A DNA stretch of 64,000 nt. It comes from Streptosporangium brasiliense. GTDB taxonomy: Bacteria; Actinomycetota; Actinomycetes; Streptosporangiales; Streptosporangiaceae. The DNA is taken from NCBI RefSeq assembly GCF_030811595.1, contig NZ_JAUSRB010000002.1, positions 4,030,001 to 4,094,000 on the forward strand. Direction: 5' to 3'. The translations under genes were made by a program, and so were the position numbers. The notes under the pieces were generated by a model. That model saw only the letters and a list, made by a program, of their open reading frames with translations. It was not told where the DNA came from and did not search any database. Shown in pieces: positions 44,199-52,724 of the stretch; positions within the stretch are counted from its first letter, which is position 1, and every line of letters begins with the position of its first letter.

Positions 44199-44951
44199 AT
44201 GGGTCATCTCCGCTCCTTTATGGACGGCATCGGGTTGTTTCTGCAGGGGCTGCGCTGGGTCGCGCGGAACCCCAGGTGGTGGCTGTTCGGGTTGATCCCC
44301 GCTCTGATCGTGTCCGTGCTCTACATGGTCGGCCTCTACTTCCTCGGCACCAACGCGGGAGACATCGCGGAGTGGGCGACGCCGTTCGCGAGCGGGTGGG
44401 GCGAGGCGGCACGGAACGCCCTCCGGGCCCTGCTCGGGCTGGTGATCTTCGGAGCCGGGCTGGTCCTGTCCGTGGTGACCTTCACCGCGGTGACCCTGAT
44501 CGTGGGAGACCCTTTCTACGAGAAGCTCTCGGAGAAGGTCGAGGAGACCTACGGCGAGGTGCCGAGCGGGTATGAACTCCCGCTCTGGAAGTCGATCCCC
44601 AGGTCCATCAAGGACAGCTTGATCACTCTCGGATACGTCCTGCTGTTCACCATCCCGCTGTTCTTCCTGGGCTTCGTGCCGGTGGTCGGGCAGACGGTGG
44701 TGCCGGTGCTGGGCGCCCTGGTCTCGGGTTTCTTCCTCACGGTCGAGCTCACCACGCTGGCCATGGAGCGCCGCGGCATGGCACGCAAGAGCCGTTTCGC
44801 CCTTCTCCGGAGGAACAAGGCCGTGGCTCTCGGCTTCGGTGTGCTCATCTTCCTGCTCTTCCTCATCCCCCTGGGCGCCGTGGTCGCGATGCCCGCTGCC
44901 GTCGCGGGCGGCGCGATCATGGTCCGCACGCGCCTGGCGCCCGTCGCCTGA
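44199..44951 (+). CDS. EI24-domain (CysZ-like) membrane protein
   Basis: This 250-residue protein has the EI24/etoposide-induced 2.4 domain. Its N-terminus, FMDGIGLFLQGLRWVARNPR, leads to hydrophobic segments at about 30-50, 75-105, 145-180 and 205-240, with VGDPFYEKLSEKVEE in the characteristic cytoplasmic loop. Bacterial relatives include the sulfate permease CysZ, but actinobacterial members are usually called EI24 proteins of unknown cargo. It stands alone. Confidence 0.82.
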   Translation: MGHLRSFMDGIGLFLQGLRWVARNPRWWLFGLIPALIVSVLYMVGLYFLGTNAGDIAEWATPFASGWGEAARNALRALLGLVIFGAGLVLSVVTFTAVTLIVGDPFYEKLSEKVEETYGEVPSGYELPLWKSIPRSIKDSLITLGYVLLFTIPLFFLGFVPVVGQTVVPVLGALVSGFFLTVELTTLAMERRGMARKSRFALLRRNKAVALGFGVLIFLLFLIPLGAVVAMPAAVAGGAIMVRTRLAPVA

Positions 44952-45055
44952 GCTCTCCCTCCGTTCACCCCGCCGGGCTGTGGACAGCCCGCGACTCTCC
45001 ACAGAGCGCGGTTCGGCGTGCAGGCGCGGGGCGCGATCCGGCGAAGCTCTGGGCC

Positions 45056-46165
45056 ATGACAACCGACATCCCGGCCCCGCCTGCCGACCGGCCCCGCCTG
45101 CTCCTGGGCTCCACGGAGGAGGTCCTCGGCGCTGTCCCCTACCTCGTGGGGTTCCACCCCGCGGACAGCCTGATCGTGATCGGACTGAAGGGGCGGCCGT
45201 CCCGGAGCCGGCTCCATCTCACCGTCCGGTGGGACCTCCCTCTGGCCGCTCCGAACCTCGACCGGATCATCCCGCTGCTCCGCGCGGAGAGGAGCGGCCA
45301 GGTCATCGTCATCGGCTACGGCCCGGGCCAGCTGGTGACGCCCGCCGTCGACATGGCCGTCACGCTGTTACGCAGGAGCGATGTCACAGTCGTCGACGCC
45401 CTCCGGGTGGAGGACGGCCGTTACTGGTCCTACCTCTGCTCCCGGGCGGACTGCTGCCCGGTGGACGGCACGCCGTACGGACAGGAGGCAGGTGTGATCG
45501 CGGCCGAGGCCACCGTGCACGGACTGGTCGCCCTGCCCGACCGGGAGACCCTGGAACGCTCGCTCGACCCCGTCGGTGGAGCCGAGAGGCTGGCCATGCG
45601 CCGGATCACGGCCCGCGTCACGCGGGAGTTGCGGGACAGGCTCGCCGGATGCGGAGACGTCGAGGGGCTCGCGGCGGAGTTCGTCGCCGACGGGATGGCC
45701 CGGGTCCGCGCGGCGATCGGCACCTACGCCTCCGGCGGGCGGCTCGACGACGAGCAGGCGGCCAGGCTCGGACTGGACCTGGCGGTGATCCGGATCCGCG
45801 ACGAGGCGTGGGCGCTCGTCACCGACGGCACCCACGACGTCCACCGCAGGCTCTGGCATGACCTCACCCGGCGGCTGGAGCCGAGATTCGTGCCCCCGGC
45901 GGCATCCCTGCTCGGCGTGGTCGCCTGGCGCGACGGCGACTCCGCGCTGGCCGGTGTCGCGCTCAGCCGGGCCCGGGCCGTCGACCCGGGTTACTCGATG
46001 GCGGATCTGCTCATGCACGCACTACACCATCTGCTCCCGCCGCACGCGCTGACCGACAGGATGCCCACCCCCGAGCAGTTGGCGGAGGAGATGGGCAGCC
46101 CCCGGGCGGTCTGGCTGCTCCCCATGCTCGCCTTGCTGGAGGAGCCGGAGCCGCCGTCGGGGTGA
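45056..46165 (+). CDS. DUF4192 family protein
   Basis: This 369-residue soluble protein is typical of actinobacterial DUF4192. It opens LLLGSTEEVLGAVPYLVGFHPADSLIVIGL, a nearly invariant family signature. A region with CSRADCCPVDGTPYG follows, where paired Cys may bind metal. A C-terminal TPR-like part (LLGVVAWRDGDSALAGVALSRARAVDPGYSMADLL) comes before the end. The function is unknown. It ends five bases before the stop of a convergent gene. Confidence 0.85.
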   Translation: MTTDIPAPPADRPRLLLGSTEEVLGAVPYLVGFHPADSLIVIGLKGRPSRSRLHLTVRWDLPLAAPNLDRIIPLLRAERSGQVIVIGYGPGQLVTPAVDMAVTLLRRSDVTVVDALRVEDGRYWSYLCSRADCCPVDGTPYGQEAGVIAAEATVHGLVALPDRETLERSLDPVGGAERLAMRRITARVTRELRDRLAGCGDVEGLAAEFVADGMARVRAAIGTYASGGRLDDEQAARLGLDLAVIRIRDEAWALVTDGTHDVHRRLWHDLTRRLEPRFVPPAASLLGVVAWRDGDSALAGVALSRARAVDPGYSMADLLMHALHHLLPPHALTDRMPTPEQLAEEMGSPRAVWLLPMLALLEEPEPPSG

Positions 46166-46169
46166 TCGA

Positions 46170-46508
46170 TCAGTCCTCGGCGCGTCTGCGGCGCTCGTTG
46201 TAGGCCCGCATCCGGGGCGGATAACCCGTCAGCTGCACGTCATAGACGGGGAGGGCCAGGTCGCGGGCGACCTTGCGGATCACCGCGGGCGAGCCGACCC
46301 GGCGCCGGGTCCACTCGCCGTCGTCGGCGATGGCCATCGCGGTGGTGTCCGTCGCGAAGGTCTCCGGCTCGACGTAGAACTCCACGCCACGACGCGACTT
46401 GGCGAAGGCGATGAGCGCCTCGACGTCGGCGTCGGTCGCCTCACGGTCGAACTTGGCGATCTTCGGCCCGCGCAAACGCCTCAACCCATAGCGATCCCGC
46501 CATCTCAT
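46170..46508 (-). CDS. Conserved actinobacterial 112-residue protein, unknown
   Basis: This small basic protein begins MRWRDRYGLRRLRGPKIAKF, has a helical middle (DADVEALIAFAKSRRGVEFY) and ends PPRMRAYNERRRRAED. Its charge suggests nucleic-acid or ribosome contact, but no motif is diagnostic. AAGGAG lies four bases before the ATG at 46508. I recall similar proteins in many actinomycetes without a known function. Convergent with the DUF4192 gene and divergent from the DUF1707 gene. Confidence 0.7.
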   Translation of the reverse strand: MRWRDRYGLRRLRGPKIAKFDREATDADVEALIAFAKSRRGVEFYVEPETFATDTTAMAIADDGEWTRRRVGSPAVIRKVARDLALPVYDVQLTGYPPRMRAYNERRRRAED

Positions 46509-46654
46509 GACTCCTTGTATACCTCTCCCGGACGTTTCATGGTGGGAGGCCAGGGTGGACTCTAAGGGACATCCAAGGGTTCATCCGGATGGACCGGACG
46601 GAAATCAGTGACAAATATGAAAGGCAAAGCGGCGACGAAAGGGATGTCGGTTCC

Positions 46655-47284
46655 ATGGCAGGCAGAGCGACACCAGTGGCGAGCCCATGGCACGGAGGCG
46701 TGCCGGCACCCGGCGTGAGGCCCGGCCACGCCGACCTCAGGGTGAGCAACCAGGACCGGGAGCAGGTGGTCGAGCACGTCAAGGCCGCCTACGCGGAGGG
46801 GCGGTTCGACAAGTTCGAGTTCGACGACCGGCTGGAGCGGGCGATGACGGCCCGCGTCCATGGCGACCTCATGCCGATCATGCACGAGCTGTACGGCCCG
46901 CGCCCGGTCGCCCCCATGCCCTACCCGCCCGGCCGGACGGTGCCGGGCCACCATCACAACGTGCGGGCCGACACGGGGGGAGATCGCCTGGGCGCGGCGG
47001 CGGCGCACCTGCTCCCGCTGGCCGGCCTGTTCGTGATCGGCCCGCTGATCATGCTGCTCGCCGCGGGCAAGACCTCGCCCTACATCCGCAAGCACGCGGT
47101 GGAGGCGCTCAACTTCCAGCTCACCCTGCTCGGGGCCACCGTCCTGCTGGCGATCACCGTCGTGGGCCTCGTCCTGATGCCCGTGCTCTGGATCGGAGGC
47201 GTGGTCCTGTCCGTGGTCGGAGGCATGGCGGCGCTGGGCGAGGGCGACTTCCGCTACCCGCTCACGCTACGCCTGGTGAAGTAG
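46655..47284 (+). CDS. DUF1707-DUF4870 membrane protein
   Basis: This protein of about 210 residues has two recognisable parts. The N-terminal DUF1707 (LRVSNQDREQVVEHVKAAYA, then GRFDKFEFDDRLERAMTA) is a small soluble domain frequent in actinobacteria. The C-terminal DUF4870 has three hydrophobic segments (HLLPLAGLFVIGPLIMLLAA and two more) and YIRKHAVEALNFQLTL, the hallmark of that domain. Roles are not defined. Start uncertain: ATG 46655 or ATG 46589 in the same frame. Confidence 0.8.
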   Translation: MAGRATPVASPWHGGVPAPGVRPGHADLRVSNQDREQVVEHVKAAYAEGRFDKFEFDDRLERAMTARVHGDLMPIMHELYGPRPVAPMPYPPGRTVPGHHHNVRADTGGDRLGAAAAHLLPLAGLFVIGPLIMLLAAGKTSPYIRKHAVEALNFQLTLLGATVLLAITVVGLVLMPVLWIGGVVLSVVGGMAALGEGDFRYPLTLRLVK

Positions 47285-47332
47285 GACCGCCCGGAGCCGC
47301 CCAGGGCGAGCCGTAGGTGCCCCCCGATCTGC

Positions 47333-47526
47333 CGGTAGGCGGTCAACGGGCCACAGCCGGTGGGCGGTCGCTGGATCAAGCCCGGTAGGCAGTTACCGGG
47401 CCGCAGCCGGTGGGCCGGCGCTGGACCAGCTGGTAGGAGGCCGCTGGATCAGCCCGGTAGGCGGCTACCGGGCCATAGCCGATAGGCGGTTACTGGATCA
47501 GCCGGCAGGCGGCCATCGGATCAGGG
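47333..47526. repeat. Degenerate 50-bp tandem repeats
   Basis: Units begin CGGTAGGC at 47333, 47383, 47455 and (as CGGCAGGC) 47503, with a short 23-base unit at 47432. Each full unit also holds GGGCC-CAGCCGGTGGGC and CGCTGGATCAGCC, so the unit is itself two related halves of about 25 bases. They fill the gap between the convergent DUF1707 and AEC genes. Confidence 0.75.
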
Positions 47527-47578
47527 GCGGGTCGCGGTGGATCGCGCGCTGCGGCCAGGGCAATGCGTCAGGGCGCTG

Positions 47579-48496
47579 TCAGGGCGCTGCCGGTGACCCC
47601 AGCAGCCAGCCGATCACTGCGAGGGTGAGCATCGACAGCGCGGTGCTGGTGATCACCGCCCCGCGCGCCACCGAATCGGCCTGACCGTATTCGCGGGCGA
47701 AGATGTAGGCGTTCTGCGCGGTGGGGAGGGCGGCGCAGACCACCAGCGCGAGCAGCTCGGCCGGGCGGAGCTGCGCCAGCAGTCCGAACAGATATGCCAG
47801 CAGCGGCTGGACCAGCAGTTTCAGGGCCGACAGCGCCAGCACCTCGGCCCGCTCGCCCGCCAGACCCGGGCCGCGCACGGTCAGGGAGAGACCGAGGGCG
47901 ACCAGGGCGGCGGGCACGGCGGCGTCGCCGAGCAGGGCGAGTGGCCCGGTGATCATCGTGGGTGGCTGCCAGCCGGAGGCCGAGCAGAGCGCGCCGGCGG
48001 CCAGGCCGAGGATCACCGGGTTGCGCAGCGGCAGCCCTGCCAGCCGGGCCGGCCGGAGCCGCCGGTCGGCGCCCCGGTCCAGGAGCGCGAGCACCAGGGG
48101 GGTGATCACCATGACCTGGAACAGCAGCACCCCGGTCAGGAAGGTGGCGTCGCCGAGCACCTGCAGGGTGACAGGGATGCCGAGGTTCGCGGAGTTCACG
48201 TAACCGGCGGACATCGCACCGATCGTGGCCTCGCCGGGCTTCCGGCCGAAGAACCGGCGGCTCAGAACGGCGCCCAGGGCCATGGTCACGGCGGTGCCGG
48301 CGGCGAAGGCGCCCAGCGCGGACCAGCTGAACGACAGCCGGGTCCGCATGAGAACGGAGAACAGCGCGGCCGGCATCGCGAGGTGGAAGACGAAGGCGCC
48401 GAGCACCCGGTCGGCCTCCGCGCCGAGCAGCCGGAACCGTCCGGCCAGGTAGCCGAGCAGTGTCAGTGTCCAGATCGGGGTGAAGGCCGCGATCAA
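47579..48496 (-). CDS. AEC-family (auxin efflux carrier-like) transporter
   Basis: This protein of about 305 residues has ten hydrophobic helices in two halves, with the AEC patterns LLGYLAGRFRLLG (start), HLAMPAALFSVLM, GYVNSANLGIPVTLQ and, in the second half, ALPTAQNAYIFAREYG. These Asn/Pro breaks are where small organic acids bind. The substrate is unknown. The start is unclear: TTG 48496 gives the best family fit, GTG 48523 is possible, and the nearby AAGGAG (48519-48514) best serves a four-codon frame ending at the TTG. Confidence 0.8.
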   Translation of the reverse strand: MIAAFTPIWTLTLLGYLAGRFRLLGAEADRVLGAFVFHLAMPAALFSVLMRTRLSFSWSALGAFAAGTAVTMALGAVLSRRFFGRKPGEATIGAMSAGYVNSANLGIPVTLQVLGDATFLTGVLLFQVMVITPLVLALLDRGADRRLRPARLAGLPLRNPVILGLAAGALCSASGWQPPTMITGPLALLGDAAVPAALVALGLSLTVRGPGLAGERAEVLALSALKLLVQPLLAYLFGLLAQLRPAELLALVVCAALPTAQNAYIFAREYGQADSVARGAVITSTALSMLTLAVIGWLLGSPAAP

Positions 48497-48690
48497 CGAG
48501 TGATCACCCCAATCTCCTTGCACCGGCAGGAGTCGAGCGTATCCTGCTCGATCTTGACGGCCGGCGGCCGGGCCGTTCCGCATCCGGCCCGGCGGGCCGG
48601 GGCCGAGGGAGCCCAGGGGACTCAGGGCTCCGTGCTCGGCCTGGGGCATGCCGGTGTCGATGCTGACGCATCCGCCCCGGCGGGCCGCGG

Positions 48691-49467
48691 TCAGGTGCCG
48701 AGGACCTCATACTTGACCCGCATGACCCCGGCGCCGATGCTGCCGATGGCGGAGAAGGCGGCCTTGGACAGGTCGAGGCAGCGTCCGCCCACGTAGGGGC
48801 CACGGTCGTTGATCCGGACCGTCACCGACTCGCCGTTGGCGGGATTGGTCACCCGGACCCTGCTGCCCATGGGGAGAGTCTTGTGCGCGGCGGTCATCGC
48901 GCCGGGGTTGAAGCGCTCGCCGCTGGCCGTCATCTGCCCCTCCGCGTAGTAGGAGGCGCCGCAGGTCCCGGTGGAGACCACGTGAGTCTTCGGCCTGGAG
49001 GCGACCTTCTTCGGGGTGCGGGTCCTGTCGGTCTTCGGCGCGTTCTCCTTCCTGGCGGTGACGGCGTCGTCGCGTACGGCCTCCGCCTTGGGAGCGGCCG
49101 TGCTCTCCTTCCTGGGGGCGGCCTTGGGGGCGCCGGTCCTGGTCGGGACGGCCGCAGTGCTCGGTCCGGCCGGAGCCCGGAGAGGGGCGGACGGACCCGC
49201 GGAAGGACTGGCGGACGGCCTGGCGGACGGTGAGGTGATCTGGTCGGCGGCGGCCGTCGCGCTCCCGCTCACCGGACTCTGGGAAGGCGTGGAGCCGTCC
49301 GGGGCGGTGCCGGGGGACTGGGCACCTGGCTGCCGCGCGCTGGTCAGAGCGGCGGAGGCGGCAGTCTGAGAGGCGTCGCCGCCGGAGGAGACGGCCCAGG
49401 CGGTGGTCGAGGCCACGGCCACCACGGTGACGCCGGCGGCCAGCGCCACCAGGCGCCGCTTGCTCAT
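48691..49467 (-). CDS. RlpA-like double-psi beta-barrel secreted protein
   Basis: This 258-residue exported protein has a signal or anchor helix at residues 5-27, a long Ser/Pro/Ala/Lys linker (30-160), and the RlpA-type DPBB domain (about 165-258). The domain reads CGASYYAEGQMTASGERFNP, then LPMGSRVRVTNPANGESVTV and INDRGPYVGGRCLDLSKAAF. The conserved Asp of IND-RGP and the first-strand Glu mark lytic-transglycosylase-like or wall-binding proteins. It should act in the cell wall. A longer in-frame start adds LHSYTPSPDTPSSKKAL. A CRP-like site lies upstream. Confidence 0.82.
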   Translation of the reverse strand: MSKRRLVALAAGVTVVAVASTTAWAVSSGGDASQTAASAALTSARQPGAQSPGTAPDGSTPSQSPVSGSATAAADQITSPSARPSASPSAGPSAPLRAPAGPSTAAVPTRTGAPKAAPRKESTAAPKAEAVRDDAVTARKENAPKTDRTRTPKKVASRPKTHVVSTGTCGASYYAEGQMTASGERFNPGAMTAAHKTLPMGSRVRVTNPANGESVTVRINDRGPYVGGRCLDLSKAAFSAIGSIGAGVMRVKYEVLGT

Positions 49468-49773
49468 CAGCGCTTTCTTGGAGGACGGCGTGTCGGGGGA
49501 CGGGGTGTAGGAGTGCAGGCCCAAGGAAACCACGGTCCAAAATCGGGGGCAGGGCAGGGGAGGGCCGTACGGGGCAGAGGAGGTGGGGGATACGCGTCGG
49601 CCGATCCCAGGGCGGGGCACAGGGGTGTTTCCCGCGTAATGCGGTTGACCATATGCGACAAACAGGTAGTAAAGGCAAGTTAATGTCGCAAGGGTGACTT
49701 ATGTCACCTGGTCAAGAGAACGTGACGGATCGGTGGGTGATCCGCCTCCCTGGTGCAATGCCGGCGGATGTGG
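49468..49773. other. Promoter region of the RlpA-like gene
   Basis: This 306-base gap lies between the RlpA-like start and the ligase stop. It includes the CRP-like palindrome at 49693-49708 and an AT-rich stretch at about 49635-49690 that is the likely promoter. About 170 bases of leader would follow, long enough for a structured RNA; I could not match it to the c-di-AMP riboswitch consensus that often precedes such genes. Confidence 0.4.
49693..49708. promoter_or_regulatory. CRP/GlxR-like palindrome
   Basis: GGTGAC-TTAT-GTCACC is a perfect palindrome and fits the GTGA-N6-TCAC core of cyclic-AMP-receptor-type regulators. It lies about 226 bases before the RlpA-like gene, next to an AT-rich promoter-like stretch. 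Confidence 0.55.
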
Positions 49774-51300
49774 TCAGAGCATCAGTGAGCGCACCATGTC
49801 GACGGTGTCGGCCTGGTCGGCGGTCTTGTCGGGGCGGTAGCGGATCACCCGGGCGAAGCGGAGTGCCATGCCACCGGGGTAGCGGCTGGACTGCTGGACC
49901 CCGTCGAAGGCGATCTCGACGACGAGAACCGGGGGGAGGGCGACCACCCAGCCGTCGGTGGGGCCCTCGGCGAGCTCGAGGAAGCGCTGGGTCTGCCAGG
50001 CGAGCAGCTCGTCGGTCAGGCCCTTGAAGGTCTTGCCGAGCATGACGAACCCGCCGGTCCGCGGGTCGCGGGCGCCCAGGTGCAGGTTGGAGAGCCTGCC
50101 CTCGCGGCGGCCGCTGCCCCATTCGGCGGCCAGGACGACCAGATCGAGCGTGTGGCGGGGTTTCACCTTGATCCAGCCGGCGCCACGCCGCCCGGCGGCG
50201 TAGGGCGTCTGCAGCGACTTGACCACCACGCCCTCATGGCCGGCCCTGATGACATCTGCGAAGAACGCCTCACCGCTCGCGACGTCGTCGGTGACCAGGC
50301 GGGGGGTGACCAGCTCCGGCGGCACGGCCGCGGCCAGCGCCGCGTGGCGCGCCTCGCCCGGCAGCTCCAGCAGGTCGGCGCCGTCCACCCGCAGGGCGTC
50401 GAAGAAGAACACGCGCAGCGGGGTCTTCGCGCGGACCTGGGCCACGTCGACGCGGCTGGACACGCGGCCGGAGGTGATCTGGAAGGGCTCGGGGCGGCCG
50501 TCGGGGCGTAGCGCGATGACCTCGCCGTCCAGGACGAGGTCCTGGGAGGGCAGGGCGCGGACCGCCTCGACCAGCTCGGGCACCCGGGCGGTGATGTCGT
50601 CGAGGGTCCGGGTGAAGACGCTCACCGTGTCGCCGGAGCGGTGGGCCTGGACCCGGACGCCGTCGAGCTTCCACTCGATCGCGGCCGGGCCGCCGAGCTT
50701 GCCCAGGGCGGCGGCGACGGAGGTGGCGCTCTGCGCGAGCATCGGCGACACCGGGCGGCCGACCTCCAGGTGGAAGGCCCGCAACGCCTCGACCCCGCCG
50801 CTGAGCGCGGCCGCTCCCACGGCCGGCAGCCAGCCGCGGAGGGTCAGCGCCCGCCGGACCTCGGCCGTCGGCACGGTGGACGCCTTCGCGATGGCCTCGA
50901 TCATCACTCCGTCCAGCGCGCCCTGCCTCAGCTCGCTGCGGAGCAGCCGCATCATGAAGGTCTGCTCCTGGCGGGTGAGCGCGCCGAACAGCTCGGTGAC
51001 CAGGGATCTGCGCGCGGCCTGGGAGCCGGGGCCCGCCTGGGCCTTGATGCGGTCGAGGAGGTCGTCGACCTGGCGCAGGGTGGCGGTCGCGGCCAGGCGC
51101 GGATCGGGCGGATCCTGCAGGCCGGCCCAGCCCACGCCGATGTGGCGCTGGGGCAGCTCGCCGGAGAGGTAGGCGATGGCGATCTCGGCCTCGTCCGGTC
51201 CGACCCGGCCGAGCAGCTCCGCGAGATGGCCGATCTTCGTCAGCCTGGCGGAGTCGGCCGCCACGGCCGTGGAGGTGCGCGCAAGGTCGATCAACAACAC
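49774..51300 (-). CDS. ATP-dependent DNA ligase
   Basis: This 508-residue ligase joins DNA nicks through an adenylated lysine. An N-terminal helical DNA-binding domain (1-190) is followed by the nucleotidyl-transferase domain with motif I EWKLDGVRVQ, where Lys211 is the adenylated residue. Motif III VFFFDAL, motif IV EGVVVKS and motif V GWIKVKPR come next, and then the OB domain. The layout matches actinobacterial LigB-type enzymes with no nuclease fusion. The start is GTG 51300, where TAGGCT lies seven bases upstream and no ribosome site exists. Confidence 0.93.
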   Translation of the reverse strand: MLLIDLARTSTAVAADSARLTKIGHLAELLGRVGPDEAEIAIAYLSGELPQRHIGVGWAGLQDPPDPRLAATATLRQVDDLLDRIKAQAGPGSQAARRSLVTELFGALTRQEQTFMMRLLRSELRQGALDGVMIEAIAKASTVPTAEVRRALTLRGWLPAVGAAALSGGVEALRAFHLEVGRPVSPMLAQSATSVAAALGKLGGPAAIEWKLDGVRVQAHRSGDTVSVFTRTLDDITARVPELVEAVRALPSQDLVLDGEVIALRPDGRPEPFQITSGRVSSRVDVAQVRAKTPLRVFFFDALRVDGADLLELPGEARHAALAAAVPPELVTPRLVTDDVASGEAFFADVIRAGHEGVVVKSLQTPYAAGRRGAGWIKVKPRHTLDLVVLAAEWGSGRREGRLSNLHLGARDPRTGGFVMLGKTFKGLTDELLAWQTQRFLELAEGPTDGWVVALPPVLVVEIAFDGVQQSSRYPGGMALRFARVIRYRPDKTADQADTVDMVRSLML

Positions 51301-51307
51301 AAGGCCC

Positions 51308-51313
51308 AGCCTA
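51308..51313 (-). promoter_or_regulatory. -10 element for leaderless ligase transcript
   Basis: On the minus strand TAGGCT is followed after seven bases by the ligase GTG. The same hexamer and spacing precede maf. A leaderless mRNA is likely. Confidence 0.45.
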
Positions 51314-51377
51314 AAAGCTGGGGGTGACATTCCGGGAGAGTGGAGCTCCGCTTTCCGGAGCGGTCCAGCCACGGGGA

Positions 51378-51408
51378 ACGGGCCACCCCTGGCAGCGGGG
51401 TGGCCCGT
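51378..51408 (-). terminator. Terminator after the FKBP gene
   Basis: A perfect 12-bp stem (ACGGGCCACCCC with its complement) closes on the 7-base loop TGGCAGC, 10 bases beyond the FKBP stop on the minus strand. It separates FKBP from the ligase. Confidence 0.75.
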
Positions 51409-51418
51409 CACGGGGACG

Positions 51419-51793
51419 TCAGCTGACGCCGAGCAGGTCCACGACGAAGATGAGCGTCTCGCCCGGCTTGATGCGGGCGCCCGCGCCGCGGTTGCCGTAG
51501 CCGAGGTGGGGCGGGATGGTGAGGCGGCGGCGGCCACCGACCTTCATGCCCGCGACACCCTGGTCCCAGCCCGCGATGACCTGGCCGCCGCCCAGCTGGA
51601 ACTCGAAGGTGTCACCGCGGTTCCACGAAGCGTCGAACTCCTCGCCGGTGGAGAAGGCGACGCCGACGTAGTGCACGCTGACCTGGTGCCCCGGCTTGGC
51701 CTCCGGGCCGTCCCCCTCGACGATGTCGACGATCTGCAGCTCGGTGGGCGCGTCGCCCTCCGGGAAGTCGATCTCCGGCTTCTCCAGTGCCAC
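51419..51793 (-). CDS. FKBP-type peptidyl-prolyl isomerase
   Basis: This 124-residue cytoplasmic FKBP speeds proline cis-trans isomerisation during folding. It is a single domain with VSVHYVGVAFSTGEEFDASW, FQLGGGQVIAGWDQGVAGMK, GGRRRLTIPPHLGYG and a terminal LIFVVDLLGV. All main pocket residues (Tyr, Asp, Phe, Val-Ile, Trp, Tyr) are present, so it should be active. The start is GTG 51793, with AAGGAG six bases upstream. Monocistronic with its own terminator. Confidence 0.93.
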   Translation of the reverse strand: MALEKPEIDFPEGDAPTELQIVDIVEGDGPEAKPGHQVSVHYVGVAFSTGEEFDASWNRGDTFEFQLGGGQVIAGWDQGVAGMKVGGRRRLTIPPHLGYGNRGAGARIKPGETLIFVVDLLGVS

Positions 51794-51910
51794 GTGGCTC
51801 TCCTTGATCGGATACGTGCCGGCCTATTTCCGACCGGCCGGACGACTCTACGGGGTCCGGCGGCCGTATGAGAGGCGGAGGGACGCGACGGCCCCGGCGT
51901 CGTACTCTCG

Positions 51911-51948
51911 AGGGGACCCGTGGAGATCTCCCAAGGGGACCCGTGGAG
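51911..51948 (+). repeat. Duplicated 15-bp segment containing the ribosome site
   Basis: AGGGGACCCGTGGAG occurs at 51911-51925 and 51934-51948, 23 bases apart. The second copy supplies the GGAG that serves the SDR start at 51954. A small local duplication. Confidence 0.7.
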
Positions 51949-51953
51949 GTGGG

Positions 51954-52724
51954 ATGCGCAAGCCGTACACCCCGGAGGAGATCCTCCTCACCGGGAAGGT
52001 CGCGGTCGTCACCGGTGCGGCGCGGGGGCTCGGGCGGGCGATCGCGGAGAGTCTGCGGGAGTTCGGCGCGGAGCTGGCGCTGTGCGACCGGGATCCGATC
52101 GACGGGTTCGACACGCTCACGATGACCATGGACGTGCGGGACCCGGTCGCGCTGGAGGTGTTCGGCCAGGCGGTGCGGGAGCGGTTCGGGCGGGTGGACG
52201 TGCTGGTCAACAATGCCGGCGGGACCTTCCACGCGGCCTTCGCCGAGACCTCCCCGCGGGGCGAGAGCACGCTGATCGCGGAGAACTTCACCCAGGTGAC
52301 CGCTGTGATCAGGCAGTTTCTGCCGCTGATGGCCCCGGGGGCGTCGATCGTCAACGTCACCTCCAGCGAGGCACACCAGGCCGCGCCCGGGTTCGCGGTC
52401 TACGCCGCGATGAAGGCGGCCGTGGAGAGCCTGACCCGCTCGCTCGCGCTGGAGCTGGCTCCTCGGAGGATCCGGGTCAACGCCGTCGCGCCCGACGCGC
52501 TCCCCACCGGGGGAGAGGAGGCCGTGCGGGAGCGCATGGCGGCGGACCCGCTGCCCTTCGAGCCGGTACGGCTGCCGCCGCTCGGCCATCTGGGCGACCC
52601 TGCGGAGGCCGGGGCCGCCGTGGTGTTCCTGGCGAGCGAGATGGCCGGGTTCGTCACCGGGACCACCCTGCACGTGGACGGCGGCATCCACGCCGCGGGG
52701 GGCTGGCGGCGCACCGGGCCTTGA
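51954..52724 (+). CDS. Short-chain dehydrogenase/reductase (second)
   Basis: This 256-residue classical SDR has TGAARGLG (20-27), NNAGG (86-90), catalytic Ser137 or 138 (VTSSEA), Tyr150 and Lys154 (YAAMK), and the closing DGGIHAAGG. It resembles benzoate-diol or cyclohexadiene-diol dehydrogenases in its start (TGKVAVVTGAARGLGRAI). The substrate is not known. GGAGG precedes the ATG. It ends directly at the left border of the truncated glucosidase remnant, so it probably marks the deletion breakpoint. Confidence 0.85.
   Translation: MRKPYTPEEILLTGKVAVVTGAARGLGRAIAESLREFGAELALCDRDPIDGFDTLTMTMDVRDPVALEVFGQAVRERFGRVDVLVNNAGGTFHAAFAETSPRGESTLIAENFTQVTAVIRQFLPLMAPGASIVNVTSSEAHQAAPGFAVYAAMKAAVESLTRSLALELAPRRIRVNAVAPDALPTGGEEAVRERMAADPLPFEPVRLPPLGHLGDPAEAGAAVVFLASEMAGFVTGTTLHVDGGIHAAGGWRRTGP

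Noticed and set aside
44978..45007. DnaA-box-like pair (CTGTGGACAG and TCTCCACAGAG)
   Set aside because: Only two imperfect boxes occur and no dnaA, dnaN or box cluster is nearby, so this is not an origin.
49468..49690. Possible c-di-AMP (ydaO-type) riboswitch before the RlpA-like gene
   Set aside because: Such RNAs often precede wall-remodelling genes, but the conserved blocks of that class cannot be found in the leader.
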